Part shown: in pieces, positions 1-11,617 of the stretch
Position numbering within the stretch: the first letter of the stretch is position 1
How the letters are laid out: each line of letters begins with the position of its first letter
Assembly: GCA_030686995.1 (NCBI GenBank)
Contig: CM060703.1
Location: 112,250,361 to 112,314,360, forward strand
DNA: 64,000 nt
Direction of reading: 5' to 3'
Source: Artemisia argyi
Taxonomy: Eukaryota; Streptophyta; Magnoliopsida; Asterales; Asteraceae
Notes under the pieces: generated by a model
Told to the model about the DNA's origin: nothing
Database searches by the model: none
What the model saw: only the letters and a program-made list of their open reading frames with translations
Position numbers and translations under genes: made by a program

Positions 1-231
1 TATTGCCAAAGATGTAGACAATCAAAACTTGTGATGAATTTTAAGACGTGTACAAATTATTTATCATAAGTTTTATTATTCGTAAACGTTTATTGTTCAA
101 ATATTATAGTTTAAATATTTAGGTTAAAATCGAAATTAATGTTTTAGATTATTAAACGTCTTTACAAAAGTTTAAAATTAGAGGGGTATTTTGGGTATTT
201 CACTTGTTTAAGAATTTCAGGTTTTACACAA
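1..231. other. AT-rich sequence left of the truncated T1 LTR, unassigned
   Basis: No ORF or repeat edge recognised. The match to the T1 right LTR begins near 232; these bases have no counterpart in the first 330 bases of that LTR. They are either a later insertion or deletion junction, or flanking DNA. Confidence 0.5.
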
Positions 232-2330
232 CCAGTTCACTGTGATTATAAAATATAGCTGGACAAATAAATATAGTTATCATACAAACTACATGTAATC
301 ACAACCAACCAACACACATAAGGCAACCATTGGGACGAAACGTGCCCACCGATCCAATTTCCAATTCCACCATCAATTAGTTAGGACGGAACGTGTCCAC
401 CGATCCAATATTATCATCAATTAGGTCGCATGCGCGAGCAACGGGATAAGTATCCCCCAATTGAATCCACATTATAATCACACAGCATTATCATCACACA
501 ACATTATCATCACACGACATTATCATCACATATAGCATCCACATGATAACATTATAAGTCCAAGATTTTAAACCACACATAATCACAGTAACTCAAAATA
601 TTTATCACAAGCATCATTCCCATCTCAAGTTTAAAACAAAGTAAAAAGTGGGACTATGAACTCACCTCAAACTTTGCAGCTTTCACAAACACAAATCACA
701 AATCTATATCACACAAAATAAGTTCACGTTACACATGACCAAGCTATAAGCTATAACCCATGTAATACGCATATGATTGATGTCTAAGGTTCATATGACC
801 CACCATGGATCGCCTAGACTCCATACTAAGCATCACCAAACATTAATACTCACTAAATCCCTTGCACTTATAAAATCAGAAAACGCAGAATTTTAGGGTA
901 CATTCGCCCACATGAGATAATAACATTAAAAGCTCAACAACTCACACAAAAAATTTAACATAGTCTCTCATAAGCATACAAGCTAATCCCAGAAAGCCAT
1001 GGTCTAAACACACACAAGTATCATTTGAAAAATCAAACATATAAACGCACACCAAAAAGTTTTGATCAAACAAACGCACTTGTACAACTTTTTATCGCAA
1101 ATCCTTCGCGTGGGAGTCTAAGTACAAATGAAACTTAACTCCTCCAAAAGGGCTAACCTAAATCCCACTTTTTCATCCCCATCTCACTACCAAACTTATG
1201 ACCTAATTCTGTCCCGGTTTTACAGCTTTGACACCTTATCTTGGAAAAATCAAAAGACTAACTTCCGGACCTCGAAATCGATCGTGGCCAGAATTTTTGG
1301 AAAGCTCTTTCACAGAAATTCAATTTACACTAAAAATTCGTGATCTAACTCATTTCCATCAATTAAATATCTTCGTATCTTTACAGCCCTACTATGCTGT
1401 CCAAAACTAACTCATTGTTTAACATGTTTTATAACCAAATCTCTTTCACTAATCATCATACTATTATTAACCAATGATCCTAACATGTTTAACATCATTA
1501 ATTTAAAGAAGTTTATAAACCCTAAATCCATCATACTTAATATTACCTGAATTCCAATAATTAATCAAATAATTGAACATAGGTTTTAAGGATTTTACCT
1601 TGATTCTTGATTTTTGCTTCACTAGAAAAACCCTAACTTTTTCCTGCTTCTCCTCCTCTCTTGGTTCGATTGGATATCCCAAAAAGAAGGGTATGGGTCG
1701 TTCTCTATGGTTATATGGGTGGGGTGTTGGGCTTCTTTGGGTTAGACTAGGATTCCTTATTGCTAGGAATTGTATTTGGGCTCAAATTGGGGTTCGTTTT
1801 TCCCCTTCTAGCCAATTTTACTATATACATACACCTCCTTTTATTTTTTTTATTTAATTAAATATTACACTTAAAACCTTGCATTTTGTTATTTTATAAA
1901 ATCCTATACCGAAACCTAACGTCTTACACGATTATTCTTCATTTTACGACAAACCGGAAAAATTATCATTTTCAAAACAAAGTTTCCAAAAATAAAAATT
2001 TCACACTTTCTATAAATATAACCCGCAAAAATAACCTCCACATAACTTACCAACGCCCAAACACTTGAACGAAGACTTGTTACACAAAACAACAAAACAC
2101 CAAAAACTCCACAATTCATTTTCACACCACAAAGGTGATCAAAATGAACTTATCACAAAATCAACATCACCCACTCACAAAGATAACACCATACCAAGGG
2201 ATTTAGTGTCAACACACATACTTATCACTCATATACCACCCATATATCACTTAGGACACACCAAACAAATGTCAACCGAGTCAAGACTATCAGTTAAACT
2301 GATCTGTTAAAAACGACGATTTTTATATCA
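232..2330 (-). repeat. T1 3' LTR, left-truncated
   Basis: Matches 38655-39800 plus 53791-54777 along its length. It ends at 2330 with ATATCA where the other copy ends GTTACA, so the terminal dinucleotide survives. The next bases, TCCCCCACTTAGGG on the plus strand, are a polypurine tract (AAGTGGGGGA) on the minus strand. This copy keeps the uninterrupted sequence GATCTAACTCATTTCC near 1341-1356, which is the empty site for T5. Short ORFs inside it are not genes. Confidence 0.85.
660..667 (-). promoter_or_regulatory. Splice-donor-like motif in T1 LTR (minus-strand AGGTGAGT)
   Basis: Plus-strand ACTCACCT, preceded by a GGACTATGA block. The same motif and neighbour occur in the other T1 LTR (39087-39094) and in T3, T6 and T8 LTRs. 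It matches the plant 5' splice site consensus. Function is inferred only. Confidence 0.4.
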
Positions 2331-2776
2331 TCCCCCACTTAGGGAAATCACGTCCCGATATTTAACTACTCGAGTCACCAGTAACATCAGTAAAGTAAAA
2401 TTTATGGATATTTAATCGGAATAATACCATACCATAAAACCATAAATTGTTAACAATTCTTATGACTATGTGGGATTCTACCACGACATAAGAATCACAT
2501 AGAAAGAACCACAAAATGTGAACCAACTAAATACTCGAATTCCCATGATAGAAAACATTCCGTCACTCCAAGGATTCACGAAAATAGATACACTACCCCG
2601 ACCAATAACACCAATGATCCAAACGACTTCTCATAGGTAGGTAAGATACCCCCGAACCAAATGAAAATCCAAATGGTAACCGCAAGAAGCACCACATATA
2701 ATGGATACACATAAAACAAACATTAGTTAAAACATTTGCGAACACCCCGCATCTAACTTCCACGATCTAAATCCAA

Positions 2777-3300
2777 CTACAAACGATCTACTTCACCAAC
2801 CACATCAACAAACAAATTTGGGTACTTAAATTTCATTTGATCCTCACGTTCCCAAGTAAACTCAGGACCATGCTTAGAATCCCACCGTACCTTTACTAAC
2901 GCTATCTTACCACACTTCAAACCCTTAACATCTCGATCCATAATCTCAACAGGTTTCTCGACAAAACGAAGAGTTTTGTCAACCTTACTTTCATCTAAAG
3001 GCACATGCAGACTAGCATCCGCAAAACACTTCTTTCAATTAGATACGTGAAACGTATCATGTACACCACTTAATTCCTCAGCTAACTTCAACCGGTATGC
3101 CACAAATCCAATCCTTTTCGAAATCTCAAACGGTCCTACATATCTTGGTGCTAACTTGCCTTTCTTACCGAAACGCATAACACCTTTCCAAGAAAATACT
3201 TTTAACATCACAAAATCACCAACATTAGACTCTAACGGCTTACGGCGATTACATGCATAAATCTTTTGGCGAATATCTCGCTGCCTTAAATCTCTCTCTT
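2777..3300 (-). pseudogene. T1 integrase C-terminal and chromodomain-like region, degenerate
   Basis: The open stretch 3004-2777 carries the family motifs [28 protein letters not shown] and KYPNLF, close to the end of T3 integrase ([26 protein letters not shown]). This is the C-terminal tail of Tekay-like chromovirus integrases, thought to bind chromatin. Further right, 3010-3300 still aligns in pieces with the T3 GPF-type module, but with frameshifts. It lies just inside the 3' LTR, the usual place for the pol end. It cannot make integrase as it stands. Confidence 0.8.
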
Positions 3301-4400
3301 TAATCTGAAAACCTTATTCGCAATCTCTCATTCCAGTTTAGGATCAATTAGTTGGCTTGTCCCAACCTCTGCTCATAGAACAGGTGATATACATTTCCTT
3401 CCATACAATATTTCAAACGACACAGTCTTAATACTAGAATGATAATTATTGTTATAGGAGAACTCTGCTAAAGATAAATGCATACCTCAGCTCCATCCAA
3501 ACTCAAACACACCCATGCTCTCATCATACCATCCAACGCTTGATTTGTACACTCACTTAGTCCATTCATTTAAGAACTATAAGTCGTACTCATCTTCATA
3601 CACTATCTCAAGGTTCCATAAAACATTTACCACAATTGTGAAGTAAGTATTTCATCTTGATATAAGTTGATTGACGCGACACCCCACGTCTCTCTACCAA
3701 CTCATCAAATGTAACGTCTCGCTAACTCCTCCTTAACACAATCTTCAGGTATCTCTGACTGTTGCACCCCCTAATAATTGTTGACATTAACATTCACCTT
3801 CAAGCGTATCAAACACTTGTTAAGGTATCTGTATTCTCTTTCATACTTGTTCCTCAATACATTTCTTGCTAAGGTAATAAGACGTCTTATCCATTCTAGG
3901 ATGTATCAAATACCTTGCACGATTGATGTCCTTATGCTTCCTTCCAATGAAACCAATAATTGGTCCGCGAAGTACAATCCTCCATCATCATTCCTTTCCA
4001 TTAGCTGATCTAAACCATGTAATCATTCCTCTTACATGTTCTCTTCCTTGAACATCTCTCTCTGGGCTTCCAGTGTCATCCTTTTAACTCCAGACTGAAT
4101 TATCACAATCATTGCTCATAGACATCTAAGTTTCACTCGTTCACTCCTACTCAGCGCTCTTACCACGATGTTCTCTCTTCCTTAACAGTAACGAATCAGA
4201 TATTCGTAGTTACTAAGAGATTCCACACCCAACTTCTCTTCTACATATATTAACCTCTTCTAAAATATATGCTAAAGATTCTTATGATCTGTGTAGATCA
4301 ATGCTTCATACAAAAATCGTCTCCAAGTTCTACTCCCCAACTCCAAGTCGTGTATCACATAGTTCCTCTTCTGGATCTTCTACCTCCGTGATGTCTACGC
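3301..4400 (-). pseudogene. T1 integrase core and RNase H remnants
   Basis: Reading leftwards on the minus strand I see short RNase H traces (a TDHKNL-like string near 4275-4300 and a LELG-region trace near 4330-4365), then integrase-core traces near 3330-3680. Order and strand fit a gypsy pol, but stops and shifts are everywhere and the catalytic residues cannot be placed. Assignment rests on comparison with the T3 copy in this window. Confidence 0.55.
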
Positions 4401-5045
4401 AATCTATAAAAAGTTCAAAATGAATCGTCAATAGTACCTGCCAATCCTAAGGACAATCGTCTCTCAGATGGTGTCTTAGGTACTTTCCACTCTTCACTAC
4501 TTTTGTCTTACTAGTGTCCACGAAAACTCGCTATCGTTGACCACATACCTGAAGAACGTACATCTTGAAGCTGAACCTCTCACTTGGACACTTGGAAAAC
4601 ATTCTCTTCTTCTTCAACAAACATACTGATAACCAAATCGACAATCTATCCTAAGGAAACGCCGCGAACCATGACCGGTCGAACTAAAACATATATCAAC
4701 AAACTCAAAAGGGTTACGAATTACCGACTAGCGTAGTAATCGAATATTAAAATCAAAGCTAGAAAACACAATGAGAAATTTTCCCCAATAAAAGTAGACG
4801 CAAATCAAATGTTCATGAAACCCATACAGAGAAAAGATAAAATACACGTACCCAAAGAAAATCCACCAGCGTACCACAATGAAAGAAATACTTGAGGAAC
4901 TAAATACATATCAAATTTGATAAATGAGAACCATATATAGTTCTCATTCCGGTACCCATCCTTACCCACTAAAAAATGAATTTCGTTTTTCAAAGGATAT
5001 ACCTTAAACTCATACATTTTTTTATAAAACATATACAAACTATTT
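4401..5045 (-). other. T1 internal DNA, probably decayed pol, no readable frame
   Basis: No convincing motif. The reverse transcriptase expected here is not readable, and an ORF at 4805-5038 has no family features. The last five bases, TATTT at 5041-5045, are the left target duplication of T2. Confidence 0.4.
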
Positions 5046-6803
5046 TGTGGAAAACTAGAAGGGGGTTGAATAGTTTTACGTCTTTTTCGTTTTATTTGTT
5101 TTGTAAAATTTAGCTTTTAAAGATTAGACGAAAACTTCAAAACTTTTTAATACAAAAATATAGATACTAGTTTATTTACGATTTTGTATAAACACTACTT
5201 ATGTATAATGTACAATTTCAAAACTCTTTAATGCAAAAGTGTAGATACTAGTTTATTTACAATTTTGTATAAACACTACTTATGTATAATGTTGAGAAAG
5301 AATTTATAATTACATATATCATATATATAAGCATATATATATGTATAAGTGTTTTAATGTAAGTTTATGTACTTGATTTGTTTTGTAAGATTAATGTTTA
5401 TGAATGAATTTTAGTTTGATCTTTATGTGAAATCAATATATGCACAACCCAAGCAATTATAATTATGTATGAAATGCTAATGAGTAAGTAATCAAAAGTG
5501 AGAGATGGAAAGATCAAACCGAGAGACAAAGGATTTATAGTGGTTCGGCTACAAGGACACCTTCCTTGCCCTACTCCACTCCCCGAGTCACCTACTCGAG
5601 AGTTTTCTTCACTAGATCAAAAGCCTCCCTTATGGTGGAGAAAACCTTACACACCAAATTACACACCACAACTTTGTCACAACACAATCACAACTTCTAC
5701 ACAACTTCTTCACAGCAATCTACGTCATACCAATTCTTCCTCACACCTTTCTACTTCACTCCTAGCTTCTTCACAACTTTCTACTTCGTAACTCTTTTTC
5801 TTCAGACCTTTACTACTAAGTCCTATCCACTACCCCAAGATATATACTACTTCACAACTTCTAGGCTTCAAGGTCTTCTCAACTTCAAAGCTTCAACTTC
5901 TTTGTCTTCACAACTATCTCCACTTCAATATACTACTACAACTTATTTGTTCTATCACTAATCCTATCCACCTCTACTTCTTCACTTCTAGTACTACTTC
6001 ACACCTTCAATAAATCTAGATCCTATATCTAAACCTATCTACCCAATATATACACAATGTTCACCAAGGAATGAATGATATACAAGATGAAATGATCAAG
6101 CAACTTAGATAGCAAGATGATACTAAGTTGTAATACTCTTAGTCTTAATGATTAGAGGATTCTTCTCTTTGCACTTGAATGAATGAGGCTTTGGATCACT
6201 TGGAAACAAAGGCTTATGAATTATATGATCAAAGGATTTTTAAGATTGAAATGGAGATTTGAATCAGAAAGTTTTTAGTGCAAAAAGGTGAGAAAAATTC
6301 CAGATTTAAGGTGGTATTTATAGGCAACAGATTCTGACAGAGGAGCGTGGCCGGTCCCCTTAAATCAAGGCCGGCCCCCTTAAAATTAAGGGGACCGCCC
6401 TTTATAATTAAGGGGGCCGCCCAGCTGTAACGGACAGAATTTTTGTTTTTTAGTAGGGAAAGTTTATTTGGTGAAAAACTAACTGATTTTGGTTAAAAAT
6501 TTGAAATCATATATTTAGTATGATTAAAACATTTTTCTTTATTACCAAAAGTGTTTTTCAAAAATATATAATAAGTTTATATATTAAAATAAACTTTGTA
6601 ATAATATCCCTTTGATCTTATAATGCATTAAACACTATGTTTATTCATACCTTAAGTGATTAGATGGTGAAAGTGATTATTTACTACTAAATACTTGTTT
6701 ACGTCATGATCTTTGGTTTGATGTGTTTTTGTTTTGTGATTATCAAAACATAGAGATATCGAAAGATATGAATACCGTTTTTAGTCATTTATTTATATCA
6801 ACA
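5046..6803 (-). repeat. T2 3' LTR (left), 1758 bp
   Basis: Pairs with 23522-25385. The plus strand is rich in CTTCACAACTTC-like pyrimidine repeats near 5690-5990, which create overlapping spurious plus-strand ORFs (5498-5791 and 5566-5961, repeated in the other LTR). On the minus strand there are two TATA candidates, near 5530-5541 and at 6313-6323. Confidence 0.9.
6313..6425 (-). promoter_or_regulatory. T2 LTR promoter: GC-rich palindromes upstream of a TATA box
   Basis: In minus-strand order, two or three near-palindromes built from CCCCTTAA-AATTAAGGGG and GGCCGG(T/C)CCCCTT lie at 6343-6425. CTATAAATACC follows at 6323-6313. The right LTR has the same arrangement (24895-24905 and about 24929-25012). 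Palindrome arrays just before TATA are known from Sirevirus LTRs. A second TATA-like CACTATAAAT near 5530-5541 could be the true start instead. Confidence 0.6.
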
Positions 6804-6970
6804 ATCTCCCCCTTTTTGATGATTACAAAACCTAAACTCATTAAATCCAAAAATTAATTTTTAGACAAGTATTTAGTGAGTTTATATTCACTTCTCCCCC
6901 TTTTTGTAAAATCAAAAAGGTTTAAGCCAATAAGAAGGAAGCTCCCCCTTGATGTATGCTCCCCCTCGTT
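6804..6970 (-). promoter_or_regulatory. T2 polypurine tract and three upstream copies
   Basis: On the minus strand AAAAAGGGGGAGAT abuts the 3' LTR, the normal plus-strand primer. Three more GGGGGAG blocks lie at about 6894-6905, 6941-6948 and 6959-6966. Multiple tracts before the 3' LTR are a known Sirevirus-type feature. Confidence 0.65.
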
Positions 6971-7300
6971 TGAGGGCACCAAGGATTCGAATATTGGAAT
7001 TCTTGTAAGAAAAATATTAGAAGCACAAGCATGGCACAAGTAAACACATATAACATAATACCAACTAATAATAAGCATGGAAAAAGATAATTAGAAACAC
7101 ATATTAAAGTCATTCATTAATAGAAAATGATTATGTCAACCCATAATCATTGTTACAATGGCCATAAAGATAGAATACTAAACTAAGTAGAGCATCCTGA
7201 TATGCCAACAAGGAGTGTCACCAAACTTTCTTGAATCCCAAAATGGTTGAGGAGTTTTATTTGAAAATGAGAAACATAAGCATATAAAATGCTTGGTGGT
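6971..7300. other. T2 interior between the unknown ORF and the polypurine tracts
   Basis: AT-rich, no coding frame or repeat recognised. It would be the 3' untranslated part of a transcript of the ORF on its right. Confidence 0.5.
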
Positions 7301-8107
7301 TTAGTGGAGATAAACTTTTGGTTGCATGGATGTTGGTGAGTTTGGAGATGTGGAGCTTGTAGGTGGTGGATTTGAAGTTGGGTTTGTTGATTGAGGGTTT
7401 TGATGTTGTTCAAGTGATGGTGTTTGTTGAGATCTAGTAAGAAGATACTCAATCCAAGTGAATTGCTCATTCAATGCAATGGTTTGTTGTTGGAGGAAGA
7501 TGCAACAAGAGCAATTGTTAACATGCTTCTCAATTTGGTTGATGTTGTGTGGTGATGATGGTGAGCTTGATTGAGGTGGATCCAAATTGCGTTGAGCAAG
7601 ATGTAATGCTAAAAGAGCACTAAGCTCATGAGCCTCTTTTAGCTCCTCAACGAACTTCAAATGTTCAGAGGAAGGTGATGGTGGTGGAACATGATAGTTG
7701 TCTTGGGTGAAGGTTTGAACATGCAACATAGGAATGGCATGTGAAGTTGTAGGATGTGGTGGTGGTACTCTTGGTGGTGGAGACATGGTTGAGCTTGGGT
7801 AGTCATGAAAACATGAAATGGGTGGAATTTTTGTTGAATGAGCAACATGTGAAGTATTGATTGAGAGATTGAGATTGTTGTTTTAGGATCGAGCATGCTC
7901 ATCATAAGAAGAAGCATTAATGAGGGCATGAGTGGATGATAAGTTGTGAGATGAGTCATTAGTGTGGGTTTGAGGTTTAGTTGTTGGTTGACTTGGAACA
8001 ACATCACCTGAGTTATGACAAGAATCAAGTTTCCTCCTCCAAACGGGTTTGATGGAGATCCTTGCGGTTCTTGAAATCTTTGGTTTTTGGTTGTTGGGAG
8101 ATGACAT
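7301..8107 (-). pseudogene. T2 unknown ORF in the env-like position, one in-frame TAA
   Basis: One minus-strand frame runs from ATG 8107 to the stop at about 7301, roughly 268 codons, interrupted only by TAA at 7885-7883 (about codon 75). I chose 8107 because it is the first ATG after the TATA box at 8151-8141. The N-terminus is basic and Ser/Lys-rich (MSSPNNQKPKISRTARIS); the middle is Pro/Ser/His-rich; the second half has a helical stretch (KFVEELKEAHELSALLALH), a Cys cluster (NNCSCCIFLQQQ), then a Pro/Thr/Ser-rich tail. No signal peptide, membrane segment or known domain. It lies between gag and the 3' LTR, where some Sireviruses carry an extra or env-like ORF. I do not recognise the protein and it may be captured host sequence. 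Confidence 0.5.
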
Positions 8108-8140
8108 GTTTGGGTGTGATGGCATTAATGATGGGAAGAG

Positions 8141-8359
8141 GGTATTTATAGTGTATGAGAAATGTGGTTTAGGAAGGTAAATTTTGAGGGATAGTATGGG
8201 ACAAAGTATGTTTGTGAATTTTGGGAAGTATATGGTGAAATGGGTCAAAAAGTGATAAATAAAACAGTATCCCCGACCATCAGATGGCCGGTCCCCTTAA
8301 TTAGGGGCTGGTCCCCTTAAAATTAAGGGGGCCGCCTTATATAATTAAGGGGCCCGCCC
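8141..8359 (-). promoter_or_regulatory. Internal copy of the T2 LTR promoter module
   Basis: Minus-strand CTATAAATACC at 8151-8141 is the same 11-mer as in both T2 LTRs. Upstream, 8286-8359 carries the same GGCCGGTCCCCTTAA and AATTAAGGGGGCCG palindrome set as the LTR block. The TATA box is about 35 bases before the ATG of the unknown ORF. The gap between palindromes and TATA is larger than in the LTR (about 135 against 20 bases), so this is a homologous module and not a simple LTR copy. Confidence 0.6.
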
Positions 8360-9256
8360 ATTTGGTAATTCCCAGAATGCCAGAAATGGATTTTTGGCAG
8401 AAAATTTTCAAAAAGGTTGTGTTTTTGAATTTTGATTTAAGTAAGTTCAACTCTTTGAGGCAATATAGGGCATACTATTCATGAATGTAGAGAGTATTAT
8501 AGAAATAAGTAAAGTAGACAATTAATTTCTAATAATCATACTATCTACTAATTTATCAATTAAGATAGGCAACTAAGGAAGCAATAAAGCAAATTAGTTA
8601 AATATGCAACTATATGAAGATGATAATATGTAGGCTAGTGCAAACATATTGATGATAGCTTACAAGTAACAAGTAGGAAGATATGATTATATGGACTTCA
8701 AGACTTGTTACAAACAAGATCCATATGGGCAAACCATGATTCTCATGAAATGATTTGATTAAATTGTGAATGTCATTTCCACATAAGTGTATGACACATG
8801 TGAGATAATTAAATATGTTTTAAACAAAACGTTTTTAGTTTTATACAACAATGTTTTGAAATAAATTCAAGTGTGTATTACAATAAAATAAATTGAGTTT
8901 TGTTTCATATCATGAGAATTTTTTTTTTCAATCTTGATTTTGATTAAAATAAAGTTATGGTAGCTTATAGTTAAACATGTTGTTTGAAGGAAAATAATAT
9001 AGATATTTGAAAGATTTTTATTTAAAGAGAGAGGTTTTAAACATGATGTTTTGATTTTGATAATCAAGAAATTGCAAGTGAAAGATTTGAAATGGAAACA
9101 TATCATACTCAAGAGAATCAATTAAGTCCATTGTCACATATAATCATCTCTAATGGCAATTAAAGATATGGAAGAGAGATGGTAGATATTTATGATCTAA
9201 ATGCAATGAGATAGAGAGGGACAAAGTAAATCATCTATGGATACAAGATAGACATA
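8360..9256. other. T2 interior, AT-rich, no gene seen
   Basis: No frame with family features on either strand; an 84-codon ORF at 8867-9121 is low-complexity Ile/Leu/Lys and unconvincing. By comparison with intact copia elements pol should lie between gag and this point, and it is absent. Confidence 0.5.
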
Positions 9257-9262
9257 TGTATA

Positions 9263-9353
<91 letters not shown>
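9257..9353. repeat. (TA)n microsatellite, about 95 bp
   Basis: Almost uninterrupted TA dinucleotides inside T2. Length is probably variable between individuals and error-prone in assemblies. Confidence 0.95.
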
Positions 9354-9360
<7 letters not shown>

Positions 9361-9670
9361 AAGTACATCATAATATTAAGTTATTAACAAGTCTTAATTA
9401 TAACACATCTATTAATGCAACTAGTAAGATCATATAGCTTAAATGGTAAGTATTCTACTATAGATCATAGAAGATCTTCAATATAAATGAAGACTAAGAA
9501 AAATGATAATAGACTTAACAACGAGAGGGTTAATTATCCTAATATCATGTATACATATATTAGTATTAATGATCTAAAAGCATGGCAACTTATAAATTAA
9601 ATTATATTCATATACTAATTAAAGCCTACTTTAATATAATGTAATATTGACAAGTTTTTGAAAAGAAAAC
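9354..9670. other. T2 interior, AT-rich, nothing recognised
   Basis: No motif or frame. It could be part of an intron if the splice-donor match at 9674 is real. Confidence 0.4.
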
Positions 9671-9940
9671 TTACCTCAGGTCCAGCTTTTCTTTAAGAGT
9701 GGGCATGAGAGAAATGGAAGACATCTTAAAAGTTTGCCCAAAACATGTTGAAGCAGCAAAGTGACATTCCAACGCAATAGAAATCAAGGGAGCTTGATCC
9801 GAAATGCTTAATCGATCACACCAATCATCACAAGTCGTGAAGACTAAGAATAGTTGTGCTTTGGAGCCTTCGTCTTGGAATAGTAACGGACACACCATAA
9901 AGCCAATACTCCAAAAGTGAAGAACAAAATGCCGAGACAA
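9671..9940 (-). CDS. Unknown 89-residue ORF ending on a splice-donor-like site
   Basis: Minus-strand frame of 89 codons with balanced composition, unlike the AT-rich surroundings. I recognise no domain. The stop overlaps CTGAG/GTAAGT, a good plant 5' splice site, so it might be an exon end of a captured gene fragment. It sits where copia pol should start, between gag and the microsatellite. A chance ORF remains quite possible. Confidence 0.25.
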   Translation of the reverse strand: MSRHFVLHFWSIGFMVCPLLFQDEGSKAQLFLVFTTCDDWCDRLSISDQAPLISIALECHFAASTCFGQTFKMSSISLMPTLKEKLDLR

Positions 9941-10071
9941 TAAATGACCGCAACAACGTCATAGGCAAATCATGTGCAGAATGTGAAACTTAGTGATAGA
10001 AACCAATAGTCGTCAAAAGTAATAGAGCAAGGTGAGCAATCCAAAACGTAAAAGTCTCTTCGTTTGTTAAT

Positions 10072-10846
10072 TACCTAAGCATGATAAAGATCTTGGTACC
10101 CAGATTCTCATGGGTCCGAGTTGGTTAGTTGAGAACATCCATTGCATTTAAATGCACATGATGAGGATGTCGTCGAGAAGTACAAGAATTTATCAATAGT
10201 TTGTTTTAATCAACAAACAATAACTTTCTTGACTAGAGTAATAAATAATGAGTGTAAATAATATTAGTTCTAAATTTCTCCACTAGGTTTAACAAATTTT
10301 ATTTGTTTTGATACACTTGTTGAAGGATCATTTACGGTAAATCCTAAGCCGGTTTTATCATAAAATGACTTTTGAATGTTAAGTAAATATTTTAAAGATC
10401 TAGAGCTATTTTCAAATTTTGCTAATATTTTTGCTTTTTTATTTTCCATTTTAATTTCATGTTTATAGTCTTGACAATATTTACATTTAAGATCAATTTC
10501 AATATTGCTTTCAAGTCTAGACATTTTATCTTCTAAAATTATTTCCTTTTCAAAATTGTTTTCAATGAGTATTGAAGATTTATTTTTAGGAATCATTTTT
10601 GAGTCAATGTTGCAAAAATGTTTGAAGTTGTTTTTCAATTTTGAAAATTCTAATATAAATTGATCATAGCAAAAATGTTCGGTTTCGGATTGTACCTTAT
10701 TAGTAGTTGTATAATCTTCACATGCTATATGTTGATCAATTCCATTGTCCATGTCGCTCCATGTTTTATTTGTAGTTTCGTTTAGATTTGTTGCACCATG
10801 ATTTATTAACGCTCTTTCTTCGGATTTGGCTCATCTATTCTTCGTT
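10072..10846 (-). pseudogene. T2 copia gag, C-terminal part
   Basis: Continues T2 gag from the left side of the T3 insertion. The open stretch 10752-10270 has charged coiled-coil-like sequence, a CKYCQDYKHE segment and the family string SFYDKTGLGF. Near 10135-10072, in another frame, comes GPMRIWVPRS, like the GP-x-x-x-WVPK linker that precedes protease in plant copia polyproteins. The frame is broken upstream (a TAG near 10840) and around 10270. No protease follows, so the element loses pol right here. Gag would package element RNA in cytoplasmic particles. Confidence 0.6.
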
Positions 10847-11609
10847 ATTGATGTCACACCCCCAATTTACCTGACTTGCAGCGGAATGGAATGCCTGAGG
10901 GTGTAACGGTCATAGCACACAAACAAGGATATATTGAACGACCTAAAGTGTCGTTTGGAAAATACATCGTTTGATTCATTCAAAATATTCAAAGTTATAA
11001 AACATAGGTCCCAAAGGTTGGAAAAGGTTTAAGGAAATAATTTAGTACAATCAAACGATAGTTCATAAGTGCATGAAATCCAAAAAGAGACGCGTCATCC
11101 TTGATACACAAAATGACTCCATGCATGCCATGAGAATATGCCTTAGTAACCTGAGAAATACATTGCGAAAACGGTCAACATAAAGTTGGTGAATAATCAT
11201 AGGTTTATAAGTAAATCGTATGTACATAAACCACAAGTATAAAGTAAGCCGACAAGAATGTCAAAAATGCTACATTGGCTCTTAAGCTCATGACCCCGAA
11301 GCTAGACTTTGTAATGGCCCCACCAGAGTGTTTACCAGACACTCAGTTTGTTAAGACATGAAATGCATTCGTCCCGTTGGAGCAACCCAAACACGAATGG
11401 AGGCGTCACCCTCGATAGATCTATCCACTCACTCTCGCTTGGCAATATAATTAACGGTCCATGATATATAAGGGGACTTAACTTGGTAGTAAGGCAACTT
11501 AAGCAATGTATGGAATTTGTAATACTTGGGCATGTACAAAAATAATTGTGCAATGTATTCTCCCCCGTGGGATTTGAAATCAAATAAGTATTAAAACGGG
11601 GCTATGAAG

Positions 11610-11617
11610 ACTCACCT
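11610..11617 (-). promoter_or_regulatory. Splice-donor-like AGGTGAGT in T3 3' LTR
   Basis: Sense-strand AGGTGAGT followed by CATAGCCCC and, about 40 bases on, GGGGGAGAATAC. The copy in the 5' LTR is the one that could act. Confidence 0.45.

Noticed and set aside
5498..5961. Overlapping 97- and 131-codon plus-strand ORFs, repeated at 24062-24591
   Set aside because: They are antisense to T2, lie in LTR pyrimidine repeats, and recur only because LTRs are duplicated.
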